From: Trichoplax sp. H2
Lineage: Eukaryota > Placozoa > Uniplacotomia > Trichoplacea
Direction of reading: 5' to 3'
Length of the DNA: 64,000 bases
NCBI GenBank assembly: GCA_003344405.1
Contig: NOWV01000080.1
Location: 186,001-250,000, forward strand
Shown here: positions 36,646 through 50,419 of the stretch, one piece after another
How positions within the stretch are numbered: the first letter of the stretch is position 1
How the letters are laid out: each line of letters opens with the position of its first letter
Position numbers and translations under genes: made by a program
The notes under the pieces: model-generated
The model's database searches: none
What the model saw: only the letters and a program-made list of their open reading frames with translations
Told to the model about the DNA's origin: nothing

Positions 36646-39324
36646 ATGGCTGCCGTTTCAGTATGTGTTGTAGGCGCAGGGGTATGCGGCCTTTCTACTG
36701 CTTTGTTACTTGCTGAAAGCAAATCGATTCCTTATAAAGTGACGATCATTGCCGATCAATTTTCGCCTAAAACAACCAGTAATGCAGCAGCTGCTGTCGT
36801 TGCCCCATTTATCCTCGGACCTGAAACTCCCATCCAGCTACAAAGGTTCGTGACCAATCGATAAGAATGATGGCTATCACGAGTTCCTGTTCTCATTATG
36901 TGAAGTGCGAAATCCAGTCAATTCGCCAAATGCCTAGTCAATTTGCAAAATGCCATCCATCTTGTATTATTAACCGATGCAAATGCTTTAAGGCTAATGT
37001 TAAGTGTGACAGTCAACGTCATCATCAGAGAATTTGTAAAAATGAATTATAATTTTCATAATCAGAACGTTACCAATTCAATAATAACGACTTAATTGAT
37101 CGTAGTATTTCTAAATGGCAGGACGCATGTTAGCATAGGTACTTCTCACTAAAGTAACTGTGCATGTGTAAATTGTTTAGTAAATACGATCCACCTTAGA
37201 TGGCAATCTTTCATACACGGTGCCAAAGTATGAGAATGAATTTTCCTTATGTGTTATAGCGATTAAAATAAAGACGAACTGTGACGGATTGACCTACAGT
37301 GTGTTACGTATTAGTCTCACTTCTGCTCATTATCTGAGAGTTTAGAAATATTGCACGCTACCATTTAACATGGACTAACCAGATAAACCATTAATTTTGA
37401 CTAATAAATTATAGCTGTATTGACAGTAGGATGAATAAAGAATAATTATAATTGGATTCTACTCGAAATTGTTTTGATTGACTCTAGTTTTATTACTAGC
37501 TTACATAATTATTATTTGCCACTTGCCACTGATTGACAGTGAAAACACCTATATCTTGTTGTAATTTTAATTTGGAACTCTAGGAGATGGATCAAGCAAA
37601 CCATGGATTGGTTAGGATCGTTATATAAGACTACAGATGCAACGACTATCGGAGTTATTCTGCAACATCTTTATTTTTGTTATGACAAAATGCAACAGGT
37701 TCAGATATTAGGCCATAATATCAGTAGTGAAACCAGTAAATAACATCACTACGAGTATTACAGCTTACTGATTATCCTAGTATAGTAGGCTTATCAATTA
37801 CAACGTGTTGATTTACCTTTTTTATTGCAATCTATCACTTCAGGATTCATATTGGAAAGATTGGTTACTTTCTTACCGCAAACTAACCCCAAAGGAGAAA
37901 GAAATGGCTTTTGCTGATGACAGCATTATGTAAGTGAACTATCCGATTGAATGATTGAAGTAATTACATGCTGTACAGTATACCACCATTCTAATAGTAT
38001 TATCCATTACCATTACAGTACGCGATTTTATTGATGTAAATAAAGTTATCTTGTATGTCTAATCAATACTTTTCTTTTGAAAATAAATCATGAATTTTAT
38101 CGTGTGTTGAATTATTATTTGACAGCGATGGATGGTGTTGCTCGACCTTTACCTTAGACACTGATAAATACATGCATTGGCTAACAAACAAGTAAGAAAA
38201 AAAAAATTAACCCTTATAAATTACCCGGTTACGAAACTAATTTTAGTTAGTAATGAATTATTACTGTTGGTCGAAACGACTATAATTATGAAAGTAAATT
38301 TCGTGAGTTACTTATGATTGTTGTAATACGTCTCAGATTGAAAAATCTTAATTGCCGTTTCATCCAGAAAAAGTTAAGAGATTTAAGTGAGGTTAGCTAA
38401 AAACAAAAATACTCTTGCTAAATGGACGGATAATTTATGAATTGATTCTCTCTGATAGGTATCGTCATATGATATTGTTGTTAATTGTTCCGGTATTGGT
38501 GCAAACCGGCTAGTACCCGATCCATCCGTTGTACCTGTACGTGGACAAGCTATTCGCGTAAGTGTACTTACATTGATCATCTCTTTCATTCACTTTATCC
38601 ACCATTATTAGATTCATTTCATTGGTAATGAATACTGTAGGTAAAAGCTCCATGGGTACAGCACTGTTGCATTTATATCAATGAAAAGGCGATAAGTTAT
38701 ATTCTACCAAGGTGCTACATTCAATTATATAGCTTTTGAATTTGCACTTAGCATAATCATTTATTGCTAGCTCGCTTTTATCGGCCATGTCGTTACTATG
38801 ATTTAAATTTTGTTCCTAGAGCTACTACCGTTTTATTGGGAGGAACTGCTCAAGCTGGAAATTGGAGTAAAAGCATTGATCCAAATGACTCCAAGAGAAT
38901 CTTTGAAGATTGTTGTAAAATTATTCCAAGTTTAAAGGTTAGAACATACCATACTGTTTGCTATACATGCCCTGAACGACAAACGAGTAGCTACTAACTG
39001 TAAGCTCTTCATATGTGAATTACGATATGTAGAATGCTGAAACCGTAGAAGAAATTGTCGATTTAAGGCCATCACGACCGTCTGTTCGACTGGAAATTGA
39101 AACAAGGAGAACAGGGCATAAAGACATGAAAGTATGAAGCGAACATTAGGTTTCCTTTGGCCTTTATGATAACATTAAGTGCAAATATGTCTTTTTTAAC
39201 TTAGATCGTACACAATTACGGACATGGAGGTTCCGGAATTAGTCTTCATTGGGGATGTGCTTTGGACTCGTTTAAATTAGTTGAGAAATTGGCTGAGGAT
39301 ATTCGAGTCTCATGTAAATTGTAA
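36646..39324 (+). CDS. D-amino-acid / D-aspartate oxidase family, gene A (10 exons, 342 aa)
   Basis: FAD-dependent oxidase that converts D-amino acids to oxo-acids, ammonia and H2O2. Exons: 36646-36845, 37584-37698, 37844-37929, 38126-38191, 38337-38391, 38459-38557, 38641-38711, 38820-38937, 39033-39131, 39205-39324. All junctions are GT-AG and the phases agree; 1029 bases give 342 residues, the family's usual length. Seen: N-terminal dinucleotide fold [23 protein letters not shown], the central VVNCSGIGA and PVRGQ segments, [17 protein letters not shown], the [10 protein letters not shown] segment that carries the substrate carboxylate-binding Arg, and the family signature [17 protein letters not shown]. 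The C-terminus CKL is an accepted PTS1 variant, implying peroxisomes. Choice between DAO and DDO substrate preference cannot be made from motifs alone. Most diverged of the three tandem copies. Confidence 0.92.
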
Positions 39325-42086
39325 TCATATAAAGGCTTCAACTCTAAGTACTTACTAAAAAGGAGATAAAAAATAATTAACTTTGCTATACAAACTTTAG
39401 TATGGTTGTTAACGAACTGAATAATATTACTCTAACGCTTATAACCAGCATTAAAATCTTTATTTAAGTACCATTTAATATAGGAATAGAAGTCCTCACA
39501 TGCACTAGCAGTTGCGATTGATTTACTTTATGTCTCATATTATTATGTGTAATTACACATTACTATCTAAACTTATTACTATTTATCTTCTCTAAGGAAA
39601 GTACAAGTGGTAAAATATGATGATTTTTATTGTTATTTAAATTAATTACATATTATGATTATGTTTTTAGCTCTTTTTTAAGGAAATATGGCAATAATTT
39701 TTATGGTAATCCTTGCATTATTTATAGTAAAGGGAAGAATCACTTATTTTCATAAAGATATCATATATTTGAATTTACTGCATTACCAGTTCACTGTACG
39801 ATATGCCGGCAACAAGACTTAAATTACATTATTAGGAAATGGTCTACATTGCTCTAGTAATTTAATGTGGTCGATGTGCCTAGAATCCTTCAGTGCTGTG
39901 CTTAACTGTCGAATTGTATTTGCAGAACTTTACTACACTAGCTTATGATTATAAACTGTAGTGAAGTTAGTTCTTAAGGGTCCAGAATAAGTCAGACTAA
40001 CTGTATTTAAAACCCTAATTAAGCTTTATTACAATAAACTTTCCGTAACTGTATTTACAACAAACTATTAACAAGAAGAACTCCCGATCTACTCGATGCA
40101 TACGCTTATAAATCCTAGCGCATGACCTATTAAGTAATGGTAATAACATTGTCATGCTTCCACGCGCTCATATTAGTAATTGCCTACTTCAGAATTTAAC
40201 TCAAGTGCTAAACTCACTGCACCATATAAACATATCGATTTTCACGTCAATCATTATATGTATTCAAAAATGCTGCGCAAAATATACCTGTGAATTCTAG
40301 AATAGTATACCCCTATGTCTTTGAATGATATACCATTTCATCGGACTCACCTCATAATCTCAATCATAATAAACTATCATCATTTTTTGATCAGTGAAGT
40401 TGCTGTCTAATATATAACTATCAGTGCCCACATTTGTAGAGAATTTACATACAACTTAAGATAGTTGCACGGAATAATGGCCTATTTTTCCATGTAGCAG
40501 CAAGTAATCCCTTCTACATGTAGCACAAATCAAAAGTGAGTCATTCGCTTGATACCTGGTATCAGAATCAGTTCATAAAAGCAGAGACAGTTTAATCCTA
40601 AGCAATAAAATTGTCTTCATTATTTTAATAGGAATAAGTTCGCACTAAAAGAAGCACGAACTACTACCGTAGTACATTTCTGTATAAATGGCATCAAATA
40701 AGATAGTTTAATGCAGTGCAGCACACATTAGTCACTTCAGTACCAGTCACTATTTCAAAAAAATTATTACCCATTTATAGAGTGAAGTTTGGTGCTTGTA
40801 ACTTATGTTAATAGCTATCATTGTAATAAACTGACTCTCCTTAACTGTATGATAGTGAACAAGTATCATACTGTATATTAAAGATATATCTAATTTCCAA
40901 TCGAATAACATTTAATATACATCACCTCAATTAAAGACCATCATAACGTATAATAATAATTATATTATCGAGGTCAGAAATTGTCAAGTCTTGGTTTTTA
41001 TTTTACGTCATGTGGTAGCATGTATTAAAGATACTAGTATATTTATAATTACTAGAACGTTGAAAATAAATCATGTATAATCACAGTAATAACAAGTGTT
41101 ACGTCCAGAAATATACTTACTTTGTCTAACTACAGCATTATAAACTAACATACGATTGATTTCAGAACAGTAAGACCGATTTACTATGGCCTATGGGATC
41201 GCTTTACTTAACGTAAAATAATTTTAGGTAATCAACGTAACCGATAACGCATCGTCAAGATTTGGTCGGTTACTTTATAGATATCCTATTTATGTGGGAT
41301 GCGCATCCAGGGTTAATAGTAAAAGCCATAGAGATACTTTTCAATATGTTACGGCCATGATTTACTATATCTTAATTTACAGCTTATTTATGGTAAAGTG
41401 TTTTTAGGGAATAAACGTAATCGACATCGTATACTAAAGATATTTCCTTATCTCCAGCTACGATGCTCATATAAGATAAAAGAAAATCTAAAGCAATACC
41501 AATCAACTTAAGTAAGTCTAATTTGAGAAATGTAGCGTGCTAGTTCATATCTTCTTTATGTGGGATACCTTTCAAGACAAATGATAGCGCTACAGAGATA
41601 GCTTTCAATTTACTATGGCTATAATTTACTTTGGCTAATTCTAAGCGGCTTACTAACCACTAAGTGATTTTAGATACGATATTAAACGTCATCAAGAACG
41701 CATCCTCAATACTTGATGGACCGTTCAACTTTTAATATATTTATTCCTAAAGCCATATTCTAATCAATTGCAATAATACAGACTAATTACCATTAGGGTC
41801 TCAACGCGTCATGGGATACTTACCATTTACATATTTACAGTATGCAAAACATATGCCTTAAGTTACGAGGCCATTTACAGGGTAATATATAGACTTCCAA
41901 TGACTTTCAATGACATCTCTTTTGTATATTTTGCAAGACAGCATTTCTATCACTTAGCAGCCTATACACTCTTATATATATATATATTTTAAATCAAACA
42001 ATTACCTTCTAAATTTAAAGTTCTGATGGCTGATTTCATTAAGATTTGCAGGATATAGCCCAAGATATCGGTGACTCGACTGAACC
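39325..42086. other. Spacer between oxidase genes A and B
   Basis: No gene seen. Contains a diverged repeat at 41179-41780 and, just upstream of gene B, a (TA) run at about 41973-41988 that could act as a TATA element about 100 bases from the ATG. Confidence 0.55.
41179..41780. repeat. Diverged ~180-250-bp tandem repeat, three copies
   Basis: Copies start near 41179, 41355 and 41611 with ATTTACTATRKC. Recurrent blocks are TTTTAGRKA followed by AAACGT-ATC (or CAACGTAACC), then a CATC-TCAA-AYTTG-like block, and TTTATGTGGGAT in the first two copies. Confidence 0.55.
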
Positions 42087-45000
42087 ATGACTATTTCTGT
42101 ATGTGTTGTTGGCGCTGGTATAATTGGCTTGTCCACAGCTTTACAAATTTTACAGAATAATTCTGATTTAAGGTATGATGTCACTATAATAGCAGAGAAT
42201 TGGGGAAGACATACCACTAGCGATGCAGCCGGAGCCATTCTGAGACCGTCTTCAGTGCGGAACCTGCCAATCCACTTACAAAAGTAAATTAGATGATTTC
42301 AATTACAAATTCGTCGTCCACATACGGGCAAAATCTTCTTCTTTTCTATATTACTAGGAATGTTTTCACTGTTTATGTGATATAGTTAATAACAGTGAAT
42401 ATTGGTATAGAACTATGTAAAGTATCTTAAAGCATAATGAACCACAATAACCAATCATTTTATAAGCACTTCGTAGGAATGGGCTGCTTATTTATAATAA
42501 ATTGTCTGCCATTGGTGTGGTAATAGTATTAATAGATTCATGTTGAAACATATCATGATTGTAGACCTTGGTTTAATAAAACGATAGACTGGATAGGACA
42601 GTTAAGTCAAGAAAACCCAGGATTAGCCGGCATTCATCGGATACAATTACTGCACTTTTTTGAGCAAAATAGGCCGGTGAGTTACCAGTTAAAAGTCCTC
42701 CACACTGAATATTCCATTCTGTACAATGAAAATACATAAACGTACCGGTTGTATTTTAGGAACCTCATTGGAAGGAATGGATTCTTGGATTTCGTAAAGT
42801 AACTGATCTAGAAAAGAGTCTAGCCTGTAGAAAGAGTACCATGTAAGCTCATTATTTTATCATTGCTAACTAATATTCTTATGCTTTAGTTCTGTAACAT
42901 CCTTATCGTAAAAAATCGTTTATGTCAAATTTTAATCAACAGCTTGATTTAGAATCTGTATAAAAAATACCGCTTTTTAACCATATTCATTTTATACACT
43001 TCCATTACTAACTTTAACTTATTTAAATGATGGAATAGCTCTTTCGCATACTTGTAATCGTATAAAGGGCATCTTATCATCTTAGCCAACCACTAGATTA
43101 CCCTAATATTTATCAACGTACTTCAATTTTAAATGACATTTTTGTTGACTTTTAGTAATGGATGGTGTTTATCTACATTCTGCATTGATACTACCAAGTA
43201 CATGGCATGGCTTACTACAAGGTAATTTAATGTTGTTTAAGCATAATGGTGTAGGGATAGCTTCCCAATACGACGACGATTCAGTGAATTTATGATCATG
43301 AGCTATACAGTATCGTTCAAAAGTAGAAATAATCCTCATGCTAGAAAGTAGATGTAGTGTATTTAGTTTTCACTGTAGTCTTTAGACATATTCTTAAATA
43401 TGGACATTTTGTCATGTTCCGAATATAGATACCTCTACAGTCTATTTCAACTACGCTCAAATATAGCTAGAAATATCGTATGATTTTTAATACAGATGGT
43501 AAATTGTATTTTATTTGATGTACTAGTTTAATTTCGATTAAACGATGGAATAGACTCAGGTAATAATAACGGCTAGTTTTGGGTATTAAAAAGTAGAAGT
43601 AGCTCAAAATATTGAATATGAGCAATGAGTAGTAAGTAAATAAGTTATTCGGCAGTTTGACGCCTTAATTTACGACTGTATACTTTCCAGTAAAATATCT
43701 ACAAAGGAAATGAAGGTATAGATAACACAACTACCAAAGTAAAATTTAAATCTAATATTTTGCCTTAAATACCTTGTTATTATGTTATCAATAAGCTGTC
43801 TGTTGCTATATATACCGGGCTGGCATATACTGTAAATACCACTGACATCGTTTCTACCTATAATCGTAATAATATCAGCTATAACGTCTAGTCTAATATC
43901 CGAACTCCTATATTATAGCTTTTCACGAGTAATATCATATTTTTTGTTGCTTGTCAAGTCTTAAAAAAGAAGATGTAAATAACATCACTACTTGAATAAT
44001 CATTATTCTAGAAAAAGACTAGCCGGTTGATTTATCCCAATGATATAGCGAACTTAGCATTTTGTTTTATGGAATGTTTTTACAAGGATTCAAGATCTCG
44101 GAGGTCGATTTCAGCAAAGAAAATTAACAAGCTTAAATCAGGTACTGATGATCTATATATAATTCATAAAAGAGCACGTAAAGCCGATGTGTTAATCATA
44201 GAATAACTATATCGATAAGTTATGTCGAAAAGAATAAGTCGATTTTAAATGCTGCTCATTTTACTACTAGCTGCCTTCAAAAAAAGAGCATATAAAGCGG
44301 TAGTGTTAATCATAGAATGACTGGGTGTATCGACAAAGTATATCGAAAAGAATTAGCCGATTTTAAATGCTGCTCATTTTACTACTAGCTGTCTTCAAAA
44401 AAAACCTATAAAGCCGTAATGTTAATCATAGAATGACTGATTGTATCGACGAATTATGTCTAAAAGAATAAGTCGATTTTAAGAACTGATCATTTTATAA
44501 CTAGCTGTCTTCAATAAAAGAGCATATATAGCCGTAGTGTTAATCATAGAATGACTGACTGCATCAACGAGTTATGTCGAAAAGAATGAAAATGATTTTG
44601 AGTATATGAACGCTCTATTTTGTTACTAGCCGTCTTAAAACAAGAGCATATAATGTCGTTGCGATTATTAATAATTATAGATTGACTGTATTGACATGTT
44701 AAGTCGAAAAGGAATGAATTGATCATATATGTATATAATTATTCGATTTTGCTATTCGATTTTGCTACTAGCTATCTGCATACGATATTATCGTAAATTG
44801 TTCTGGAATTGGAGCTTATTCACTAGTACCTGATCCTTCTGTAACTCCTGTACGCGGTCAGATTTTAAGGGTAAGTTTATAATACACTGTATATGAATTA
44901 TCCATCAATAATTAATTCACAGTGATACACTTTGCTACCAATAAGCGCTAATCCACTGCATCCATATACACATTCTATTATGTATCATCATACAGATGTA

Positions 45001-45734
45001 GCTGATAGAACAGTTAGTATTTTTATGTTTTATGCTAAGGTTAAAGCTCCATGGTTATTCCATTCGTGCGTTTTCGAATATGGTGAAAAATTGTCTTATG
45101 TTTTCCCAAGGTACAGATTTCACGATATAATTTCTTCATTTTAATTGTAATACTTTATAAACCATTATTTTTCTTAAATCGTGCAATGGATAGGTCAAGC
45201 AGTGTTGTGCTAGGAGGAACTTACCAAGTTGGTAACTGGAATATGAATATTAATAAAAATGATTCGAAACAAATACTCGAAGATTGTTGCAAGTTAATAC
45301 CAAGTCTAAAAGTTTGTCAAGAAAATTATCTTATAATTAAAACAAGTTTAATTATTAGCATGAATGGGATATCAACAATCTGTTACTCCATTTTTTAAAT
45401 TCAAGATTATTTTATTCTTGCTTTAGAATGCCGAAATTATTGAAGAAGTTGTAGGTCTAAGGCCATTGCGACCATCAATACGATTAGAGATTGAAAAAAG
45501 AAACATCGATCAAAAAGACATTAAGGTTTCACAAGCTATATGAATTCATTTCTATGATTCAATTAATCATTTTCCAGTCATTACTAATCACTTTTATATC
45601 CATTTTTTGTGTAGATTGTTCACAATTACGGGCATGGAGGTGGTGGTTATAGCTTTCACTGGGGATGTGCAATCGAAGCATACAAATTAGTTGAACAACT
45701 ATCTAGTGAGAGTGGATTGATATCAACGCTGTAA
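42087..45734 (+). CDS. D-amino-acid / D-aspartate oxidase family, gene B (10 exons, 339 aa)
   Basis: Tandem paralogue of genes A and C. Exons: 42087-42283, 42565-42676, 42760-42842, 43156-43221, 44087-44141, 44772-44870, 45040-45110, 45194-45311, 45427-45525, 45615-45734. Exon lengths match gene C exactly and gene A except the first three, each 3 bases longer in A; all phases are shared. Motifs: [84 protein letters not shown] and HNYGHGGGGYSFHWGCA, so the FAD fold and active-site regions look intact. The C-terminus is STL, which is not a good PTS1, unlike SKL in gene C and CKL in gene A. The intron before exon 6 is enlarged by a five-copy repeat. No frameshift or stop seen. Confidence 0.92.
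44165..44771. repeat. Five tandem ~118-bp repeats ending on the exon 6 acceptor of oxidase B
   Basis: Units begin near 44170, 44284, 44403, 44518 and 44642 (AGAGCAYATAAAGCCG) and contain GTTAATCATAGAATGACTG, TCGAAAAGAAT and a terminal TACTACTAGCTGYCTTC. The last block resembles the true exon 6 junction TGCTACTAG/CTATCTGC, so each copy carries an acceptor look-alike. The equivalent intron of gene C (49309-49450) holds only one copy, showing amplification after gene duplication. Copies differ by substitutions and small gaps. Confidence 0.9.
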
Positions 45735-47375
45735 AATACGATAGTTATATTTATTGGAAGAGCATTGCAAATTAATAATCCTTAATTCATCAAACTGTTA
45801 TATCTTAAACCATTTCTGATCATAAATTGTGCTGTTTCATATTTTTCAGAGTTCAGTTATTATAATTGTAAACATTATGACTGATATATCCATTGGATAC
45901 TCAAATGCATACTATGCTGCTTCCGTATAAACCCTACATACTTAAAGCGAGCCTTAATTGTTCTTAACTCTAATATATTTTTATAATCACTACTTTACTA
46001 TCTAGTATTAATATCCATTGAATAAATTCTGATTAATACCTACTAGAATATGAAAATACAGATCTATATAAGGTACTAATGTAAGTGTAATTATTCGTCA
46101 AGTATAATAACACCGAGACGTAGGTTTTAAGAACTAATAAAGCTACAGTTAGGAAGTTTGTACCGTGCAATCCTTTTTCGATAACCCAAAAACCCATAAT
46201 TTAATAAATGCTAACTTATTTTAATAAACGTTAAAATTTGCATATTTTCCTAGAATTAGGACCTTTTTCTATGTGGACATATAAAATAATCCTACATTTC
46301 ATTCAGAAATTTAAGTCCATTTTTCACTAAAATTTTAGAAACGAAAAGAATCATACCATAGCTTATCTACATCTAGTAAAATAATATATATTCATATATA
46401 TAGTTTATTATTATAATCTAATCATTCTCGTATAAGGAACATCAAATATTGGCTAGCTATATCAAGGGCATCTGCAAGTGTACATGTCTAGTTATCATGA
46501 ACCTATAGAACTGTAAAAGGAAATAAATACCGTACTCTCATATCAAATAGTAATAAATATACTGTAAGTACAGTAAAAAATATACATGCAGTAATTCAAA
46601 ACTATAATAACATATAATAATACCTATCGAGATCAGAAATAGACTTTTGTTAAGCATCCAACAGTACTATAAAAAATATGATGTAATTATTCTTGTATAA
46701 GTAGCAATATAGGTTAGTTATATCAAGGATATCTATAAGTGGACGTGTTTTTTCATTATTTCTATAGTTTAAACTAGCGTACGGCTCATGTTAGAACGAT
46801 ATGGCTAATTTAGTATGGCTTGCTTGAGCAGCTTTCTCATTATACATGCGAAGTCGACTACGCACCCTCCTTGTTTACGTATAAGGACTCTTATATCATT
46901 AAGATGCAATCCACAGCATAAACTGCACTATAAATTTAGTTGATATCATTTAAACCTTGCATTAGTGGTATTTGGAGATCCTCTATCATCATTATTATCA
47001 TTTCTAAATTGACACTTATGCTATCTGGAGATCTTTTAGCACTATCGCTTTTCCCCCTATCTTCAATTCGTATCTATATTATCTGAAGATTTACTGAAAA
47101 TCAACCTTCTATCCCTCCATTTTCATTTCTTACTACAGCACTATTTTATTTATCGACTTGGCTATAAATCATCTGCATGCAACGTAATCAGAACTAATAA
47201 CACATAAAAGAGTTTTGTGATTTTAAATTAAAGGGCAATATCCCAAACTTATATTCGTCGATTAAAGTAAATTATCCTTGATCAAAGGAGGTTAAACCAG
47301 AGTTCAATCTCATAAGTTGCTTTTGCATAAAATTACCGTCCAAAAGAGCAAGACAGTAAAGATTCTACAGCAATA
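45735..47375. other. Spacer between oxidase genes B and C
   Basis: No gene seen. A degenerate ~55-bp repeat lies at about 46940-47110 (GGAGATC or GAAGAT blocks at 46974, 47028 and 47085). Short stretches resemble the spacer after gene C (for example around 45990 and 50735), consistent with duplication of gene plus flank. Confidence 0.5.
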
Positions 47376-50300
47376 ATGACTATTTCTGTATGTGTGGTTG
47401 GCGCCGGGATCATAGGTCTTTCAACGGCATTGCAAATTTTGCAGAACAATTCCAATTCAAAGTATGAAGTTACGATAGTAGCAGAAAAATTTGGTAGAGG
47501 CACCACTAGTAGCGCCGCCGGAGCTATCTTGGAACCTTACTCAGTAGGAAATACGCCAATTCATATGCAAAAGTAATGCCTTTGATATCACTTCGCAGAC
47601 TGATTAGTTAATATAATCATTAATACACGATTTACGAACAATGTCTGAAGGAGTCGAATGATTGCTGCTATTGATCATCTTGACAAAATTTTATAGAAAT
47701 TGAAGAATCATTTATCATTACATCTTTATTGCAAATTTTTCAACATTAATGTAGTAGTAGCGTTAATAAATTAATTAATATTGCAAATGTGTTACCAATT
47801 AATATCATTTAGACGATGGTTTAGCAAAACACTCGATTGGATTGCCCAGCTAGGCAATGATAATCCTGGATTAATTGGAATTCATCAATTACAGATAAAC
47901 TACTTTTTTACAGACGATAAACCTGTAAGATAAATGATACAATTTCTACTTGATTCGATTTTTTCGACCATTAAATGCAAATGTAAACTTATATCCTATT
48001 TTAGGATCCTTACTGGAAAGATTGGTTACCTGGATTCCGTAAAGTAACTGCTATAGAGAAAAAAATAGCCTGCAGAAATAGCAGTGTGTAAGCTACTAAT
48101 TTACTATCAGTATTACTAACATTCGTACAGTATCACTACATCGCATCCATAACAATGTTTGACTAATTTTATTTTATGTATCTACCACTTTTAATAAGGT
48201 GTGCTTTTCATATTTACTATAGCTACCAATTTTGATCGCATATGCGTTTAAAGCTTGTCTTGACAATTTATAAACAACATTCATTTATTAACTTTCAGTA
48301 ATGGATGGTGTTTATCTACCTTCTGCATTGATACCTCGAAATATATGGCGTGGCTGACTAAAAGGTAATTTAAATTTATGAAAGCATTAAGATAGAATCT
48401 GATAGCAATTCAATCAGTTCGTGGTAATGAGCAACAATGTAGAGCAGTATAAGAGGATCTAAGATGCTTATTTTACAGTTGGAATATTGCAAAATATGTG
48501 ATATGTGTAGTCAATTTGTAGCTAAATCATTATATTTGGAGATTTGATATTTGGATATGCAAATCTAAACTTTTAATTAAACATAGTTAAGCTAGAGATT
48601 TGAGAATAGATATTGCATGACTAGCACAATAAAATCTTCTTTCATGTTGTATTGATTTTGTTATCTTATTAATGGTAAGGAAAGTTATCTATTACCATTT
48701 ATAATTGCCGACATAACGCTATTACCAGTTTATCTACTTTAGAGCACCTATAATAATAGCTGGTTGTAACTGCTACAAGATAGAAATTTCATGGAACATT
48801 TACTATCCGTAGTTAGTTGCAACAGAAAATGAATTCTTTATATGACAACTTGCTGTATGAAGATCTAAACGTATCTTTTAGTTTTAAAACTTTTAACAAG
48901 AATAATTCAAAGACCGACTACTCAACTACTATTTACTTAATTACTTCTTATCTAAGATTTCATATTTTATTAATTGACAGCAAAATTTGTTAGATAATCA
49001 ACATTTGTTTCAATGTTATCCATTTTATAGCAGTAATCATAGTAGCCGTGAAGCTTAGTTCAGTATTCAAACTGTAATAAATTCTCTTCGGCTATACGTT
49101 TTATAACGAAGCTAAATCTAATGCAAGAAGTTGTAATACCATTGTTTCTTCTTTAAGAACAATTCTTAAACCAAACTAGTCAAATGACTTAGTGTAACGA
49201 CTACTTAATACAGCCATCTCATTTTTTGTTTTAACTTGATGCTATTTAAACAGAATTGAAGATTTTGGTGGCCGGTTCCAGGAAAAAAAATTAACTAGCT
49301 TAAATCAGGTATCATATTCAATTCTTGAGCAAGAGTAATAAAAGAATGCATCAAAGCCGTATCGTTAATGATATTAACGACTAAGTAAATAGATTACGGC
49401 ATACATATATTGCTAATAAACTTAATGACACCAATTTGCTTTACTTCTAGTTATCTTCGTATGATATTATTGTAAACTGTTCTGGTATTGGGGCTTACTC
49501 TCTCGTGCCAGATCCTTCTGTAACCCCAGCGCGTGGACAAGTTATGAGAGTATGAAAATATATCAATAATTTTTACATGACAGTATTGAGATCTTTCTAT
49601 GATAAAATCTTACTTAATTGCACAAGCGTCCACATAAACTGTTCCTGAGGTACATAGAAGATGTAATATTTACGGTAATTAATCCATCATTACTTTATTT
49701 ATTTTAAGGTCAAAGCTCCATGGTTGCAACATTCTTGCGTATATGAAGATGATAAGACGATCTCTTATATTTTCCCAAGGCAATTATTTCAGTATAGAAC
49801 TTCTTTTAATTCAATAGCAATGCTATATTCAACACTTTTTAAAATGTCTACTATAGATCCGGTATTGTAGTGCTAGGCGGAACATATCAAGTGGGCAATT
49901 GGAATACAAATATTGATAAAAATGACTCGAAAAAAATATTCGAAAATTGTTGCAAGTTAATACCAAGCCTAAAGGTTTGTCTTTAGGATGGAATTGTTCA
50001 TAAAAAGATCGATGATCAGCTCATAAGCTAACAATTTTTTGGTTCTTATGATAGAATGCTGAGATCATCGAAGAAACTGTTGGTTTGAGACCAACAAGAC
50101 CATCAGTTCGACTAGAGATAGAAAGGCGGAATGTTGATCAAAAAGAGATTAAGGTCTTACTGCTTTCAATTACTTCTTTACTAATATAAATTATACGTAT
50201 GCAAAGATATTTCTATAGATTAAATCGTTTACTTTCTTAATCCTTAATCTTTTTATTATTCATCCTTATCGTTTTTATAGATTATTCACAATTATGGGCA

Positions 50301-50400
50301 TGGTGGTGCTGGTATTACACTGCATTGGGGGTCCGCAATAGATGCATATAAATTAGTTAAACAATTGTCTAGCCAAGGCAAATTGTTATCGAAGTTATAA
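47376..50400 (+). CDS. D-amino-acid / D-aspartate oxidase family, gene C (10 exons, 339 aa)
   Basis: Closest paralogue of gene B. Exons: 47376-47572, 47813-47924, 48005-48087, 48299-48364, 49254-49308, 49451-49549, 49709-49779 (or 49791), 49857-49974, 50055-50153, 50281-50400. Motifs: [96 protein letters not shown]. The protein ends SKL, the canonical peroxisomal PTS1. At exon 7 the donor position used in A and B (CCAAG/GT) reads CCAAG/GC here. Either a GC-AG intron is used, or a GT 12 bases downstream (49792) is used, which keeps the frame and inserts four residues. PARGQ replaces PVRGQ. Otherwise intact. Confidence 0.92.
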
Positions 50401-50419
50401 TATTTCGTTGATTATTTCG

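Noticed and set aside
36867-37052. Cys-rich 61-codon plus frame
   Set aside because: Lies wholly in intron 1 of oxidase A; the repeated CAATTCGCCAAATGCC-like phrase makes it look structured.
44544-44726. 60-codon minus frame
   Set aside because: Falls inside the five-copy intronic repeat of oxidase B.
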